Source: Saprospiraceae bacterium
GTDB taxonomy: Bacteria > Bacteroidota > Bacteroidia > Chitinophagales > Saprospiraceae
Assembly: GCA_016714025.1 (NCBI GenBank)
Contig: JADJOB010000002.1
Location: forward strand, 603,501 to 667,500
Length of the DNA stretch: 64,000 nucleotides
Direction of reading: 5' to 3'
Both the position numbers and the translations under genes were made by a program. Shown piece after piece: positions 34,284 to 43,532 of the stretch. Below the pieces are notes generated by a model. It was not told where the DNA came from, made no database searches, and saw nothing but the letters and a program-made list of their open reading frames with translations. Every line of letters starts with the position of its first letter. The first letter of the stretch is position 1.

Positions 34284-35306
34284 TTAAAAAAGGAGGATAC
34301 CTACTCTCCAGGCATTGTATTCGTAATCTTTGGATTTATTAAACAAGGTACTAAGATCATAATTAAATCCGATATGAATTCTATTGTAACCAATTGAAGT
34401 ACTTATACCATAAATCGTCTTCGTAAAGTCATAGTTTTTATCAAGAAATAAATTCGCTTCTTCTTTATCAGCCGTATTAAATTCAAGTGATTGCGCATGG
34501 CTGGTTAAAAATCCAACATACCCTCCCAAATTGACAGCAAGTTTTTTTCTTTTGAATTGCAGTCCAACCGGAATTCGTAAATAGCCTAAATGAATGGTTG
34601 ATTCTTCATAATTTGGTACGGAATCCCTACGAAAAATTGCCTCATCTCCTGATGTCGTCAAGATTTGGACTTTATCCGTTTGTGTAAAATGTCGTCTATC
34701 AAATCCTATCCCATAATATATAGAAAAAGGTCCTTTATTCTTACCCAATTTTGTCTGCAATAAAATATCAAATTCTCCAAACCAATTAAATGAAGATCCC
34801 GTTTTAAATTCAGGGTAATTTATCGCAGCATTTTTTGTACCTTGACTGAGGCCATTCCAATACATTCCGTAACGCAACTTAAATCCAGTTCGACGTCCGG
34901 AACCGGTGATCAAACTCATGGGATTCATAGGTGCTTTAAATTCGGGCATTTCAGGCATAGTTTCCGGAATGGTATCTTGTTGGCCTTGATATACAGCATC
35001 CACCATAGCTCCCAATGGTGGTGTTGGCGGAGGGGCTACCGTTTCTTCTGCATTAAAATAATCCAATCGGGCATAATTATCATAATTGGAATATGCCAAT
35101 GAACTTATTTGAGTTAATAATTCGCCACTCATTTCTACAAACTGAAGCGTGTCAATTCCTCCTCTGCTCATCAAACGCTCCAGGTTTTTAAGGCTGTCTG
35201 AAAGCTGAAATAAATCCTTGTTTGCATCTCTTAAAGATTGTAAAGGATTCTGAGCCTGCACCAGGCAAGTTCCCATTAAGAATAGACAATAAATTAGATT
35301 TTTCAT
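34284..35306 (-). CDS. Outer-membrane beta-barrel protein (PorT-like fold)
   Basis: About 340 residues from the ATG at 35306, which yields a signal peptide (NLIYCLFLMGTCLVQAQ); an ATG three codons upstream is possible. After a helical N-terminal segment and a proline-rich linker (APPPTPPLG, PETMPEMPEF) the last ~200 residues alternate hydrophobic and polar residues as in 8-stranded barrels, and end in a hydrophobic residue (GILLF) as outer-membrane proteins do. Function unknown. It sits 12 nt before the TerB-like gene. Confidence 0.72.
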   Translation of the reverse strand: MKNLIYCLFLMGTCLVQAQNPLQSLRDANKDLFQLSDSLKNLERLMSRGGIDTLQFVEMSGELLTQISSLAYSNYDNYARLDYFNAEETVAPPPTPPLGAMVDAVYQGQQDTIPETMPEMPEFKAPMNPMSLITGSGRRTGFKLRYGMYWNGLSQGTKNAAINYPEFKTGSSFNWFGEFDILLQTKLGKNKGPFSIYYGIGFDRRHFTQTDKVQILTTSGDEAIFRRDSVPNYEESTIHLGYLRIPVGLQFKRKKLAVNLGGYVGFLTSHAQSLEFNTADKEEANLFLDKNYDFTKTIYGISTSIGYNRIHIGFNYDLSTLFNKSKDYEYNAWRVGILLF

Positions 35307-35353
35307 GAATTGCAATTAGTATTTAAATAGATACAAATTTGAAAAAATATAAA

Positions 35354-36271
35354 TTAAAAACGAATATACTCCACTGGATTCACAGTTTGTCCTTTGTACC
35401 ACAATTCGAAATGCAAATGCGGACCATTGGTCAGGGTGCCGGTATTTCCAATAATTGCAATGGCCTCTCCGGCTTTAATACGGGATCCTGTTTTTTTAAG
35501 TAAGGCTGAATTGTGCTTATACATACTTACTAAATTGTTGCTGTGTTGAATGGCTATCGTATGTCCATTTTCTATAGACCAATCGGCTTGAATTACCGTC
35601 CCCGACAAGCAGGCTTTAATCGGTGTGTTTTTGGGAGCGATGATATCGACTCCTAAATGACCTTTTGCCGGATCGTATGCGGCCCCTAAGGGACCTCGTA
35701 TGGGACTAACAAAATTCAGGTCTGTAAAACTTTCCCGTTCGCTGGTTTTCATAGTTACCGGACTTGCTTGAGCCCGATTGCCGCTGTTTTGAGTTTTTGA
35801 ACGGGCTTCAAGGGCCTGACTGGTTTCAAATTCAGCTCGCAACATGCTGTCTTCCCGTACTTTAGGCAATGGTTCTGGTTTTTCCTGTTTGATGTGGATG
35901 TTTTTGGTAACGTCATCCGTGGTTTCCGGATTGCCGGTCAAAATACGCTGAACGCTCTGAATATAGGTATCCCGGGCTTTCAACTCCTCTTCCAAACCAC
36001 CAATCTTCTTTTCCAGCTTAATAAATTCACTCTGTGAACGCAAATCTCCATATCCGGGAACATATCGTTTGATCGGACTAAAGGCAATCAACAGAAAGAG
36101 GAGAATGCCCAAACCCAATAAGAGCGTGCACGACAATAAATAGATATTTTGAAGGGTTAAGCGGTAATTTGCCGTTTCTTCGAAGGTTTCTTCATTGCGG
36201 ATAATAATTAAGAATTTCTTCTCCAAATGTTCCTGAACCCATTTCTTCGTTTTATTCCAGTCAAAAGCCAT
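35354..36271 (-). CDS. Membrane-anchored M23 metallopeptidase (LytM)
   Basis: 305 residues: cytoplasmic N-terminus, one membrane helix (about 38-62), a coiled-coil region (about 78-110) and a C-terminal LytM domain (about 190-305). Zinc ligands are seen in GHLGVDIIAP (HxxxD) and GPHLHFELW (HxH). It has the layout of peptidoglycan-hydrolase regulators or endopeptidases acting in the periplasm in cell growth and division. Divergent from the PorW-like gene. Confidence 0.88.
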   Translation of the reverse strand: MAFDWNKTKKWVQEHLEKKFLIIIRNEETFEETANYRLTLQNIYLLSCTLLLGLGILLFLLIAFSPIKRYVPGYGDLRSQSEFIKLEKKIGGLEEELKARDTYIQSVQRILTGNPETTDDVTKNIHIKQEKPEPLPKVREDSMLRAEFETSQALEARSKTQNSGNRAQASPVTMKTSERESFTDLNFVSPIRGPLGAAYDPAKGHLGVDIIAPKNTPIKACLSGTVIQADWSIENGHTIAIQHSNNLVSMYKHNSALLKKTGSRIKAGEAIAIIGNTGTLTNGPHLHFELWYKGQTVNPVEYIRF

Positions 36272-36294
36272 CCTTAAAAGTAATTAATTTACAA

Positions 36295-36302
36295 TAAATT
36301 TG
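36295..36302 (+). promoter_or_regulatory. Bacteroidota -7 element upstream of porW-like gene
   Basis: TAAATTTG, exact TAnnTTTG, 38 nt before the ATG. Confidence 0.4.
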
Positions 36303-36339
36303 CCCAATTTTAGTTATAGTAGACATTCCCCGGAAATTC

Positions 36340-39260
36340 ATGAGTTATTCAAGTAGAGTCCTTTGTAGCATTATTTTTATTTGCCTGTTTTTGTCAAATT
36401 CCTGTGTCACCCACAGAAAAAAAGGGCATACCTCCGCCTTAGGCCGGTTTTATCACAACACGACCGCAAAATACAATGGATATTTTAATGCCAATGAAAT
36501 AATGGACGAATGTTTATTGGAAATTGATCAATCTTATAAAGACAATTACAGTAAAACACTTCCGGTCTTTACCTACATCGCTACGGAAAGTGTAGATCCT
36601 CAAAAATCAAAACTGGATAAAGCAATTGAGAAAGTTTCTAATGTAGTATTCTCACATCGTGTGAGTCATTGGGCGGATGATTGCTATCTGGTTCTTTGTA
36701 AAGCGCAATTTCTCAAAAAGGATTATGAAACTGCTGAAAGTTCGTTCCGTTTTTTTATCGAAGAATTTGACCCGATAAAAAATAAAATTAAAGCAAAAAA
36801 AATTAAGGAAAATACCGTTAAGGAAAAGAAAAAAGATGCGGAGGATTTAAAAAAAGAACGTAAAAAAGCAGCCGAACAAAAAGCCAAAGAAAAAAAGCAA
36901 TTACAAAAAGATCGGGCTAAAGCCAAGAAAAATAGTTCAAAAAACAGTAAAACCAAACCCAGTACAACCACTCCATCAACTCCGGTTGAAACGAAACCAC
37001 AAGCACTTAAGAAAACAGATTCCGAACTGGACAAAACCAATAAAAAATTACCAATGAAGGTTCCTGGTTATTTCCACATTATCCGGCTTTTTGGGAAGGA
37101 GCTATTTGGGCTGCTAAAAATTTAGTCGAACGTGGAAAACCATTTGAAGCAGAACAATTATTAAAACGGGTTGAATCTGATCCATTAGCTCCTAAGAAAT
37201 TAAAAGGTGAATTGTATGCATCCTATGCTGATTTATATTTAAAAACGGGCAAACAGGAGAAAGCAATTTTAGCTTTGAAAAATGCTGTTGAACATACTAA
37301 AAAGAAGCGAATCAAAGCGCGTTATGCATTCATTCTTGCACAGCTCTATCAAAAAGAAAATCGTCTTGAGTCTTCCAATACCTATTTTAAACAATGCATG
37401 GAGTGGAAGCCAGGTTATGATTTAGCATTTCATTGCAGAATGAATTTATTGCTGAATGAAGCTGCAGAAGGTGCAGATCCTGAAAAAATTGTCGCCGGCA
37501 TTGAATCGCTTCTAAAAGATCCAAAAAATAAAGATTTTCAAGGGGAATTGTATTACGCTTTAGGATTGATCAGTTTAAAAAATAATAAAAAACCTGAAGC
37601 ACTCGATCAGTTTAATCTAGCCTTACAAGCTCCAAATACAGGCAATTCACAAAAAGCAGATGTCTATAGTAAATTGGCCGATATCTATTTTGATGATCAG
37701 GATTACCTTAAAGCCAAATTATACTACGATAGTACCTTAACAATGCTGGGTAAAAATGATGAACGCCGGATTAAAGTTTCCAAGTTGGTTGCAAACCTGG
37801 AAGAAATAGCCCAGCATTTACAGCAAATTGCATTACAGGACAGTTTATTAAAAATATCCGGACTTTCAGTCAAGGACAAACGTGCATTGGCAATCCAACT
37901 TAAAAATGCACGCAAAGCAAAAAATGCAGAGCCAAATACAAACAATCCCAATCGGGATTTGCGAAATCGTTTTGCAGAAATGGAAGCTTTATCAAACGGT
38001 CCGTTTAATCGGGAAGTTGAGAAAAAAGCCGATGCCAAAAAACAAACCAGCAGCTTTTTTGCATACGATCAACGATCAATCAATCGAGGTCGTTCTGAAT
38101 TTGAACAGATATGGGGAAATCGCACTTTAGAAGACAATTGGCGTCGTAAAAACAAAAATACTTTTTCAATAAATGAAATAAAGGTTGAACGTACTGAAGA
38201 AGAATCAGATACCCTGGAATCCGATTTAGCTCAAATTTTAAGTACGATTCCCGATAGTCCGGAAGAAATCACAATGGCGAAAAACAAAATTGCGGAATCT
38301 CTCTATGCATTAGGCATTTTGTATCGCGAAAAACTTGAAAATTATCCTAAGTCAACAGGCAGCTTAAAAAAATTGTTGGAAGCTTATCCGAAACATGAGC
38401 GACGGATCGATGCCCTCTATTATTTATATTTAAATTGTCTTGACCTTCGGGATCAGGCTTGTGCAAATTCGTATTCCGATCAAATTATTTATGAGTTTCC
38501 AGGAAGTCACTACGCAAAAATTTTATCTGATCCGGAATATGTAAAAAGTTTATTGGCAAAACGGGATGAGATTTCAAATGATTACATCAATGCATACAAA
38601 TTGTATTCAGATAAAAATTATGCAGATGCTTACAGTGCCTTACAAATTTTAAAAAATAAAATTAAACCACCCCATGTCTTAGAAGCAAAAGTTGCATTAT
38701 TGTCCGCTTTATGTTTAGGCAATACGCAAGGCAAGGATGTTTATATCAATGCACTGCGCGATGTAGTCGCAAATTATCCGTCTTCTGCCGAAGAGGTAAA
38801 AGCAAAAGAAATTCTTCGGTTTTTAAAAGGAGACCAGGATGCGTTTATTGAAATTAGTCAAAATACGCTGGATCAAACCAATTTTAAATTGGAAGATGAT
38901 AAAATGCATTTCGTGTTAATCGTACTATTTGATCCTCAGGATAAAGTGGTGGATAAAGCAAAAATTTCTATTTCTGACTATAATCAAAATTACCACAAAC
39001 CGGAAAATTTAAAAATGACCAGTGTTGAATTGGATATTGAAATTAATCAACCACTCATCCTCATCAGAAAATTTGATACCCGCTCTGCGGCTATGAAATA
39101 TTATGAAGGCATTCAACGCAAACCCAAAGAATTTATCACCGGATTTGATAATTGGGAATCTTTTGTCATTACTCAAAACAACTACCGCGAAGTATTACGC
39201 CTCAAAACCCTGACTGAATACAAGACCTTTTTTAAGAAAAATTATTTGGAGGGCAAATAA
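36340..39260 (+). CDS. porW: PorW/SprE-like TPR lipoprotein of type IX secretion (frameshifted in this sequence)
   Basis: Two frames make one ~970-residue protein. The first (36340-37125) has a lipoprotein signal (FLSNSC), the family's opening FYHNTTAKYNGYFNANE (about residue 32), a hydrophobic TPR region and a Lys/Glu-rich linker; the second (open from 37044, ATG 37212) continues with TPR units (YASYADLYLKTGKQEKAILA and others). At 37069-37074 the run TATTTCC reads correctly if one T is added (GGT TAT TTT CCA), so the break is one missing base. PorW/SprE is an outer-membrane-associated T9SS component. Linker and TPR content agree with the family; the gene name is inferred from that. Single gene with its own -7 element. 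Confidence 0.72.
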
Positions 39261-39429
39261 TTTTTAGGAAATAAAGAAAAATGTAAAATCGGTTTAAAAG
39301 ACTTTTGGCTTACAAAGCTATATTTTAAGTTTAGGACTCCTAATCTTCATTCCAATGGACCAATCAGCAAATTAGTTTCTAACCGGGGACGATTACTGAC
39401 ATGCTTCATTATTCAAACGATTAGCCTGC

Positions 39430-40146
39430 TCAGCTTGTCATCGCAATGGTTGCCATGCTGATTGAAACTAATTCAGATTGTTGCAGGGTCAGCGCACAGG
39501 ACTCCAGAGTAGCACCTGTTGTTAAAATATCATCTACGAGCAAGACATGTCTTCCTTTAACTAAATCAGGTCTTTGCAATTTAAAGGCGGCCTGGATGTT
39601 TTGATTTCGTTCGATTCGGTTTTTAGTGGTTTGAGTAATGGTTTCTTTGGTGCGAATTAAAATATCTTCGCGTGTAGGGCATTCTAAGGATTCGGAGAGT
39701 CCAATGGCAAATTGAGCACTTTGGTTATAACCCCGTTGATTTTTTCTATTTGGGTGGAGTGGTACCGGAATGATATAATCCAGGTTCTTAAAATTTGCTG
39801 CGTTTTTTAATAAGGATCCAAAATGTTGACCAATTCGGATCCCGATTTCATATTCTCCGCGATATTTTAACAGTTCCAATGCTTTTTGAACCCTGGAGCC
39901 TTTTGAATAATAATACAAGGAGGCCCCTGCAACCAAAGAAATTCTGCCTTTGAAGTGATTCGTAAATTCATTTTCAGGCCTAAGGTGCATTTGAGTAGGG
40001 TAAACCTGGTATTGACAAGTCAGGCAAAAGAGCTCCTCCCGCGCATGTGTTCTTCCACCACAAGCAATGCAGAGATTTGGATAGAGTAAATCCAAAAAAC
40101 AATTGAACGCATGAGGAAGATCCTGTTTGAAAAACGATAGATCCAT
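39430..40146 (-). CDS. comF: ComF-family phosphoribosyltransferase-like protein
   Basis: 238 residues. N-terminal zinc-ribbon-like cysteines (CIACG and CLTCQ, about residues 21-44), then a type I PRTase domain ending in the PRPP loop LLVDDILTTGATLESC near residue 203. ComF/GntX proteins serve in DNA uptake in competent bacteria and have unclear roles elsewhere. No competence neighbours. ATG is well placed; the gene is solitary, 196 nt upstream (on its strand) of the HtrA terminator. Confidence 0.88.
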   Translation of the reverse strand: MDLSFFKQDLPHAFNCFLDLLYPNLCIACGGRTHAREELFCLTCQYQVYPTQMHLRPENEFTNHFKGRISLVAGASLYYYSKGSRVQKALELLKYRGEYEIGIRIGQHFGSLLKNAANFKNLDYIIPVPLHPNRKNQRGYNQSAQFAIGLSESLECPTREDILIRTKETITQTTKNRIERNQNIQAAFKLQRPDLVKGRHVLLVDDILTTGATLESCALTLQQSELVSISMATIAMTS

Positions 40147-40251
40147 AATAGGGTGTTATAAATTATTAGATCAGAATAAATTATATAATGTTAAATAATT
40201 TATCTGAAAGAAAATTTAAGAATCTATCCTTCTTGTAAAAAGTAAGCTTGA

Positions 40252-40286
40252 GAAATAAAAAATCCCGACCACGAATGGCCGGGACC
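40252..40286 (-). terminator. Rho-independent terminator of the HtrA gene
   Basis: On the minus strand TCCCGGCC-loop-GGTCGGGA (stem positions 40263-40270 and 40277-40284, one mismatch) is followed by TTTTTTATTTC. It lies about 60 nt after the htrA stop. Confidence 0.8.
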
Positions 40287-40343
40287 TTCAAACAAAACGA
40301 AAAACCAACTTTATAGAAAGCTACAAATGGCTACCTATTTCTT

Positions 40344-41558
40344 TTATAACATTTTCTTGATTTTGACGGGTATCTCTTTTGCCTGACCATCCCGGATGAT
40401 CTTGGTATAGAGTGTCTCACCAATCTTGGACAAAGCTACAACTTTTTGTAAATCTTCAACAGTTTTTACAGGCTTATTATTTATTTCAACGATCACATCG
40501 TTTGGAAGTAATCCTGCAAATTTAGCCGAACCTTTATCCTCTAATTCTGTAATTACAACGCCGTAATCAACATTTAAGTTCAATTCTTTTTTAATTTCTT
40601 CATCAACATTTACAACACCAACTCCAAACCGTCCGCGATCAAAACTTCCGGTACTTATAAGCTCTTTAACTATTTTAGTCATGAGGTTGGATGGGATGGC
40701 AAAGGAGTAGCCGGAATAGTACCCTGTTTTAGAAGCGATGGCCGAATTAATCCCCACCAATCGACCCTGTACATCTACCAGTGCACCCCCGCTATTGCCC
40801 GGGTTTACTGCGGCATCGGTCTGTAAATATTCTTCAATTCCCGGTGGAGTCGTTTGGGTTTTACGCTCAAACGGATTGTAATAATCCTCATCATTTTGCT
40901 GATCCAATAAATTCAAATCCCGGCCTTTTGCACTTACAATTCCGGCGGTTACCGTTGAGGTCAGGTATCCAAAAGGATTACCAACCGCGAGTACCCATTC
41001 CCCTACTCGCAATAAATCTGAATTGGCAACCTGCAGGACCGGAAGATTGTTTGCTTCTATTTTCAAAACAGCTAAATCCGTTCTGGGATCTGTGCCAACT
41101 TTCTTTGCTTTAAACTTTCGTCCATCTTTTAGAATGACTTCGATGTCATCAGCAAATTCAACTACGTGATTATTGGTTACAATGTATCCATCATTGGAAT
41201 AAATGACGCCACTGCCACTGCCTTTTTTCTGTTGATAAAAAGGTGCCCCAAACCCAAAACTTCTTAAATCAAATTCCTGAAAAAAGGGGTTGTTGCCAAA
41301 CGGATTGTTCTGATCCATTTTTTGACGCGCCAGTTTCTCACTTTCCTGGGCATTAATCTGTACCACGACGTTGAGTGCTTTATCCGCAGCATCTGAAAAA
41401 TCAGGTCCAACCGGAACAGCCAGGCTAGAATTTACCGCATGGACCATAGAATTCGATTCCGGTAAATCAGCTGGTGCGCTTTGAAACCAAATAAATACCG
41501 CCATAACCATAAGGCCTCCGGTAATACCTGCTAAGAAAGGGTGGATGTATTTTTTCAT
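40344..41558 (-). CDS. degQ: DegQ/HtrA-type periplasmic serine protease
   Basis: 404 residues. An N-terminal membrane-anchor/signal helix (about 8-27), a chymotrypsin-like domain with His131 (TNNHVV), Asp161 (TDLAVL) and Ser256 (GNSGGAL), and a single PDZ domain (about 310-400). Classical DegP/DegQ carry two PDZ domains, so this is the one-PDZ form common in Bacteroidota. It degrades or refolds damaged periplasmic proteins. An asparagine/phenylalanine-rich loop (MDQNNPFGNNPFFQEFDLRS) precedes the His block, as in other Bacteroidota relatives. Strong terminator downstream and -7 element upstream show a monocistronic gene. Confidence 0.93.
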   Translation of the reverse strand: MKKYIHPFLAGITGGLMVMAVFIWFQSAPADLPESNSMVHAVNSSLAVPVGPDFSDAADKALNVVVQINAQESEKLARQKMDQNNPFGNNPFFQEFDLRSFGFGAPFYQQKKGSGSGVIYSNDGYIVTNNHVVEFADDIEVILKDGRKFKAKKVGTDPRTDLAVLKIEANNLPVLQVANSDLLRVGEWVLAVGNPFGYLTSTVTAGIVSAKGRDLNLLDQQNDEDYYNPFERKTQTTPPGIEEYLQTDAAVNPGNSGGALVDVQGRLVGINSAIASKTGYYSGYSFAIPSNLMTKIVKELISTGSFDRGRFGVGVVNVDEEIKKELNLNVDYGVVITELEDKGSAKFAGLLPNDVIVEINNKPVKTVEDLQKVVALSKIGETLYTKIIRDGQAKEIPVKIKKML

Positions 41559-41578
41559 ACGTATTGTTTTTTGTGTTA

Positions 41579-41586
41579 CAAATTTA
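41579..41586 (-). promoter_or_regulatory. Bacteroidota -7 element upstream of degQ
   Basis: On the minus strand TAAATTTG, exact TAnnTTTG, 21 nt before the ATG. Confidence 0.45.
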
Positions 41587-41683
41587 AAACGTGAACTGGC
41601 CTTGATAGGTCTTAATAAATTTCAGTTTAACATGGATTTAACGCTCGGAGGTAGGAGGGAAGTTTGAAGATTTTTTGCTGGAA

Positions 41684-41952
41684 AGCTGTTAAGCTAATAA
41701 GCTGATAAGCTGTTAAGCTGAAATGCTGTTAAGTTGAAAAGCTGTTAAGTTGAAAAGCTGTTAAGTTGAAAAGCTGTTAAGTTGAAAAGCTGTTAAGCTT
41801 GATGCAAGGAACGTGTGATTCGAATTAATCATTAATTTGAATCCAAAATTTCTTTTAGCTTATTAGCTTGTCAGCTTATCAGCCTATTAGCCTATTAGCC
41901 TATTAGCTTATTAGCTTATTAGCTTGTCAGCTTATTAGCTTAACAGCTTAAC
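41684..41952. repeat. Inverted low-complexity repeat of AGCTTATTAGC words with 16-nt tandem units
   Basis: The left block has TTAAGCTGATAAGCTG words and about four tandem 16-nt units TGTTAAGTTGAAAAGC (about 41725-41797). The right block (about 41855-41952) repeats AGCCTATTAGCCTATTAGC and AGCTTATTAGCTTGTCAGC, the reverse complement sense, so the two blocks can pair. The central ~50 nt are unrelated. No gene. Confidence 0.85.
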
Positions 41953-41956
41953 AAGT

Positions 41957-42271
41957 TCAGACTTCCCTTTCCATCCCATATTCCCGCTCTACTTTACAGA
42001 TGCGCAAACGATACGATTGATACCAACGATTACGTCCTTCGGATTGTGCTAAAAGATGTTCTTCATTTTGCTTCCATTTTTTTATGGATTCTAAACTATC
42101 CCAATAACTGACTGTGATTCCAATTCCATCCCGGGCACTTTCATGTCCGAGATATCCTTCTTGTTTCTTTACCAGCTCAAGCATTTTTTCTGACATGGCT
42201 GCATACCCTTCTGCATCATCAGAAAGATAGGAACTAAAAATGACCGCGTAATAAGGTTTGAAGGAATTCAT
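41957..42271 (-). CDS. Antibiotic-biosynthesis-monooxygenase-fold protein (ABM)
   Basis: 104 residues of the ferredoxin-like ABM fold: a YYAVIFSSYL strand, the LVKKQEGYLGHESARD helix-strand and SYWDSLESIKKWKQNEEHL. Members act as quinol monooxygenases or haem-degrading enzymes; this short relative with the YLGHESAR and SYW blocks is of unknown substrate. Its start overlaps the birA stop by ATGA, so both genes are coupled. It ends next to the inverted repeat. Confidence 0.85.
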   Translation of the reverse strand: MNSFKPYYAVIFSSYLSDDAEGYAAMSEKMLELVKKQEGYLGHESARDGIGITVSYWDSLESIKKWKQNEEHLLAQSEGRNRWYQSYRLRICKVEREYGMEREV

Positions 42272-43014
42272 GTAGCGAGGTATTTTATTTCTCCAAATTT
42301 AAATTCACGACGCTGCTGTTGGTTATCTAAAAGGATGATCATGCCGGACGGATCTACTTCCTGGATGATCCCTTGCAGCGTGTTTCCATCGAATAAAATA
42401 AATTCAGTGGAATTTCCCTTCAGATATAATAGCTCATTGTATCGTTTTAACATGTGATCCCAAACTGCCTCATCGGTTTCCTGTATATTTCTCAACAACT
42501 CCTGACGAAGCTTAATCACCAAAGACTCTCTTGAAACGAATTTTCCTGTTTCAAGTTGGATCGAACTCGCATTCAAACTTTCAGGAAATTCGGTTTGATT
42601 TACATTAATTCCTATGCCCACAACAGATCCCTGAATCTTGCCGGCTTTGATATTGTTTTGAATTAATATGCCGGCTATTTTACGGTTTCCTGAATAAATA
42701 TCATTGGGCCATTTGATTCGAAGCCGGGGTAAGGAATATGGTTCCAGACTATCCACAATTGCAAGGCTGCTGGCCAAATGAAGTCGAAAAATCTGCTCCA
42801 GTTCGACGTGATGCGGATAGATAATAAAACTGGCTAAAATGTTCTGTCCGGCAGTACTTTGCCAAAATCTGCCATATTGGCCTTTTCCATCTGTCTGATA
42901 GTCAGTTATAACTAAAAATCCATGCTCTGGATTGGTTTTTGATAGTAGATCCGATGCAAGCCGATTGGTTGAATCAATTTGATATTCATAAATATGTGGA
43001 AATTCAAATTCCAT
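42268..43014 (-). CDS. birA: Biotin--[acetyl-CoA-carboxylase] ligase
   Basis: 248 residues, catalytic domain only, without the N-terminal DNA-binding domain of E. coli BirA, so it cannot be a repressor. The ATP/biotin loop is DGKGQYGRFWQS (about residue 43), followed by RIKWPNDIYSGNRKIAGILI (about 98-117) and the GIGINVNQTEFP block. It attaches biotin to the carboxyl carrier protein in fatty-acid synthesis. Divergent from rsfS. Confidence 0.93.
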   Translation of the reverse strand: MEFEFPHIYEYQIDSTNRLASDLLSKTNPEHGFLVITDYQTDGKGQYGRFWQSTAGQNILASFIIYPHHVELEQIFRLHLASSLAIVDSLEPYSLPRLRIKWPNDIYSGNRKIAGILIQNNIKAGKIQGSVVGIGINVNQTEFPESLNASSIQLETGKFVSRESLVIKLRQELLRNIQETDEAVWDHMLKRYNELLYLKGNSTEFILFDGNTLQGIIQEVDPSGMIILLDNQQQRREFKFGEIKYLAT

Positions 43015-43084
43015 CCTCTTTAGAAAACTTGTATATATTATAAATTGTTTATATATTTACTTTATCTTAAATTTACCCTACACA

Positions 43085-43471
43085 TTGCCACGTACTAAAG
43101 CCATTACTTCCGATTCTGCAAAAAACACTGCGGAATTACTAGCCTTGATTATTGACAGTATTCAGGATATCAAAGGTAAAAACATCGTCCAATTAGACCT
43201 TCGTCATTTACCGGATGCTCCAGCCAGTTATTTTATAATTACCGAAGGGGAAAGCAGTACCCAGATAAAAGCGATTGCCGGCAATGTTGAACGCAGAGTT
43301 AAAACGGAAATGGGACAACGTGCCCATTCTGAAGGACAAATCGGTGCTCGTTGGGTGTTGGTTGATTTTTTTGACGTAGTGGTCCATGTGTTCGATAAAG
43401 ACACCCGGAAATACTACGAACTTGAAGATTTATGGAGTGATGCAAAGTTTACTGAGTACAAGAATATCTGA
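43085..43471 (+). CDS. rsfS: Ribosome silencing factor RsfS
   Basis: 128 residues of the RsfS/Iojap family: LLALIIDSIQDIKGKNIVQLDL, the SYFIITEGESSTQIKAIAG core and the GARWVLVDFFDVVVHVF block. It binds ribosomal protein L14 and blocks subunit joining in starvation. There is no upstream in-frame ATG; TTG at 43085 is the likely start (MPRTKAITS). It lies 61 nt before ftsH on the same strand, an order conserved in many Bacteroidota. Confidence 0.93.
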   Translation: MPRTKAITSDSAKNTAELLALIIDSIQDIKGKNIVQLDLRHLPDAPASYFIITEGESSTQIKAIAGNVERRVKTEMGQRAHSEGQIGARWVLVDFFDVVVHVFDKDTRKYYELEDLWSDAKFTEYKNI

Positions 43472-43532
43472 TAAAAGCAACTAATTGAATTTATAATCGT
43501 TATTAAATTTCAACGTAACATAATAGAAATTA

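Noticed and set aside
36723..37040. 105-codon frame antisense to the Lys-rich linker of the PorW-like gene
   Set aside because: It arises from AAA/GAA-rich codons read on the other strand.
36340..39260. Reading the PorW-like region as two separate genes
   Set aside because: One added T joins the domains exactly and the same kind of break occurs in ftsH, GH113 and the epimerase.
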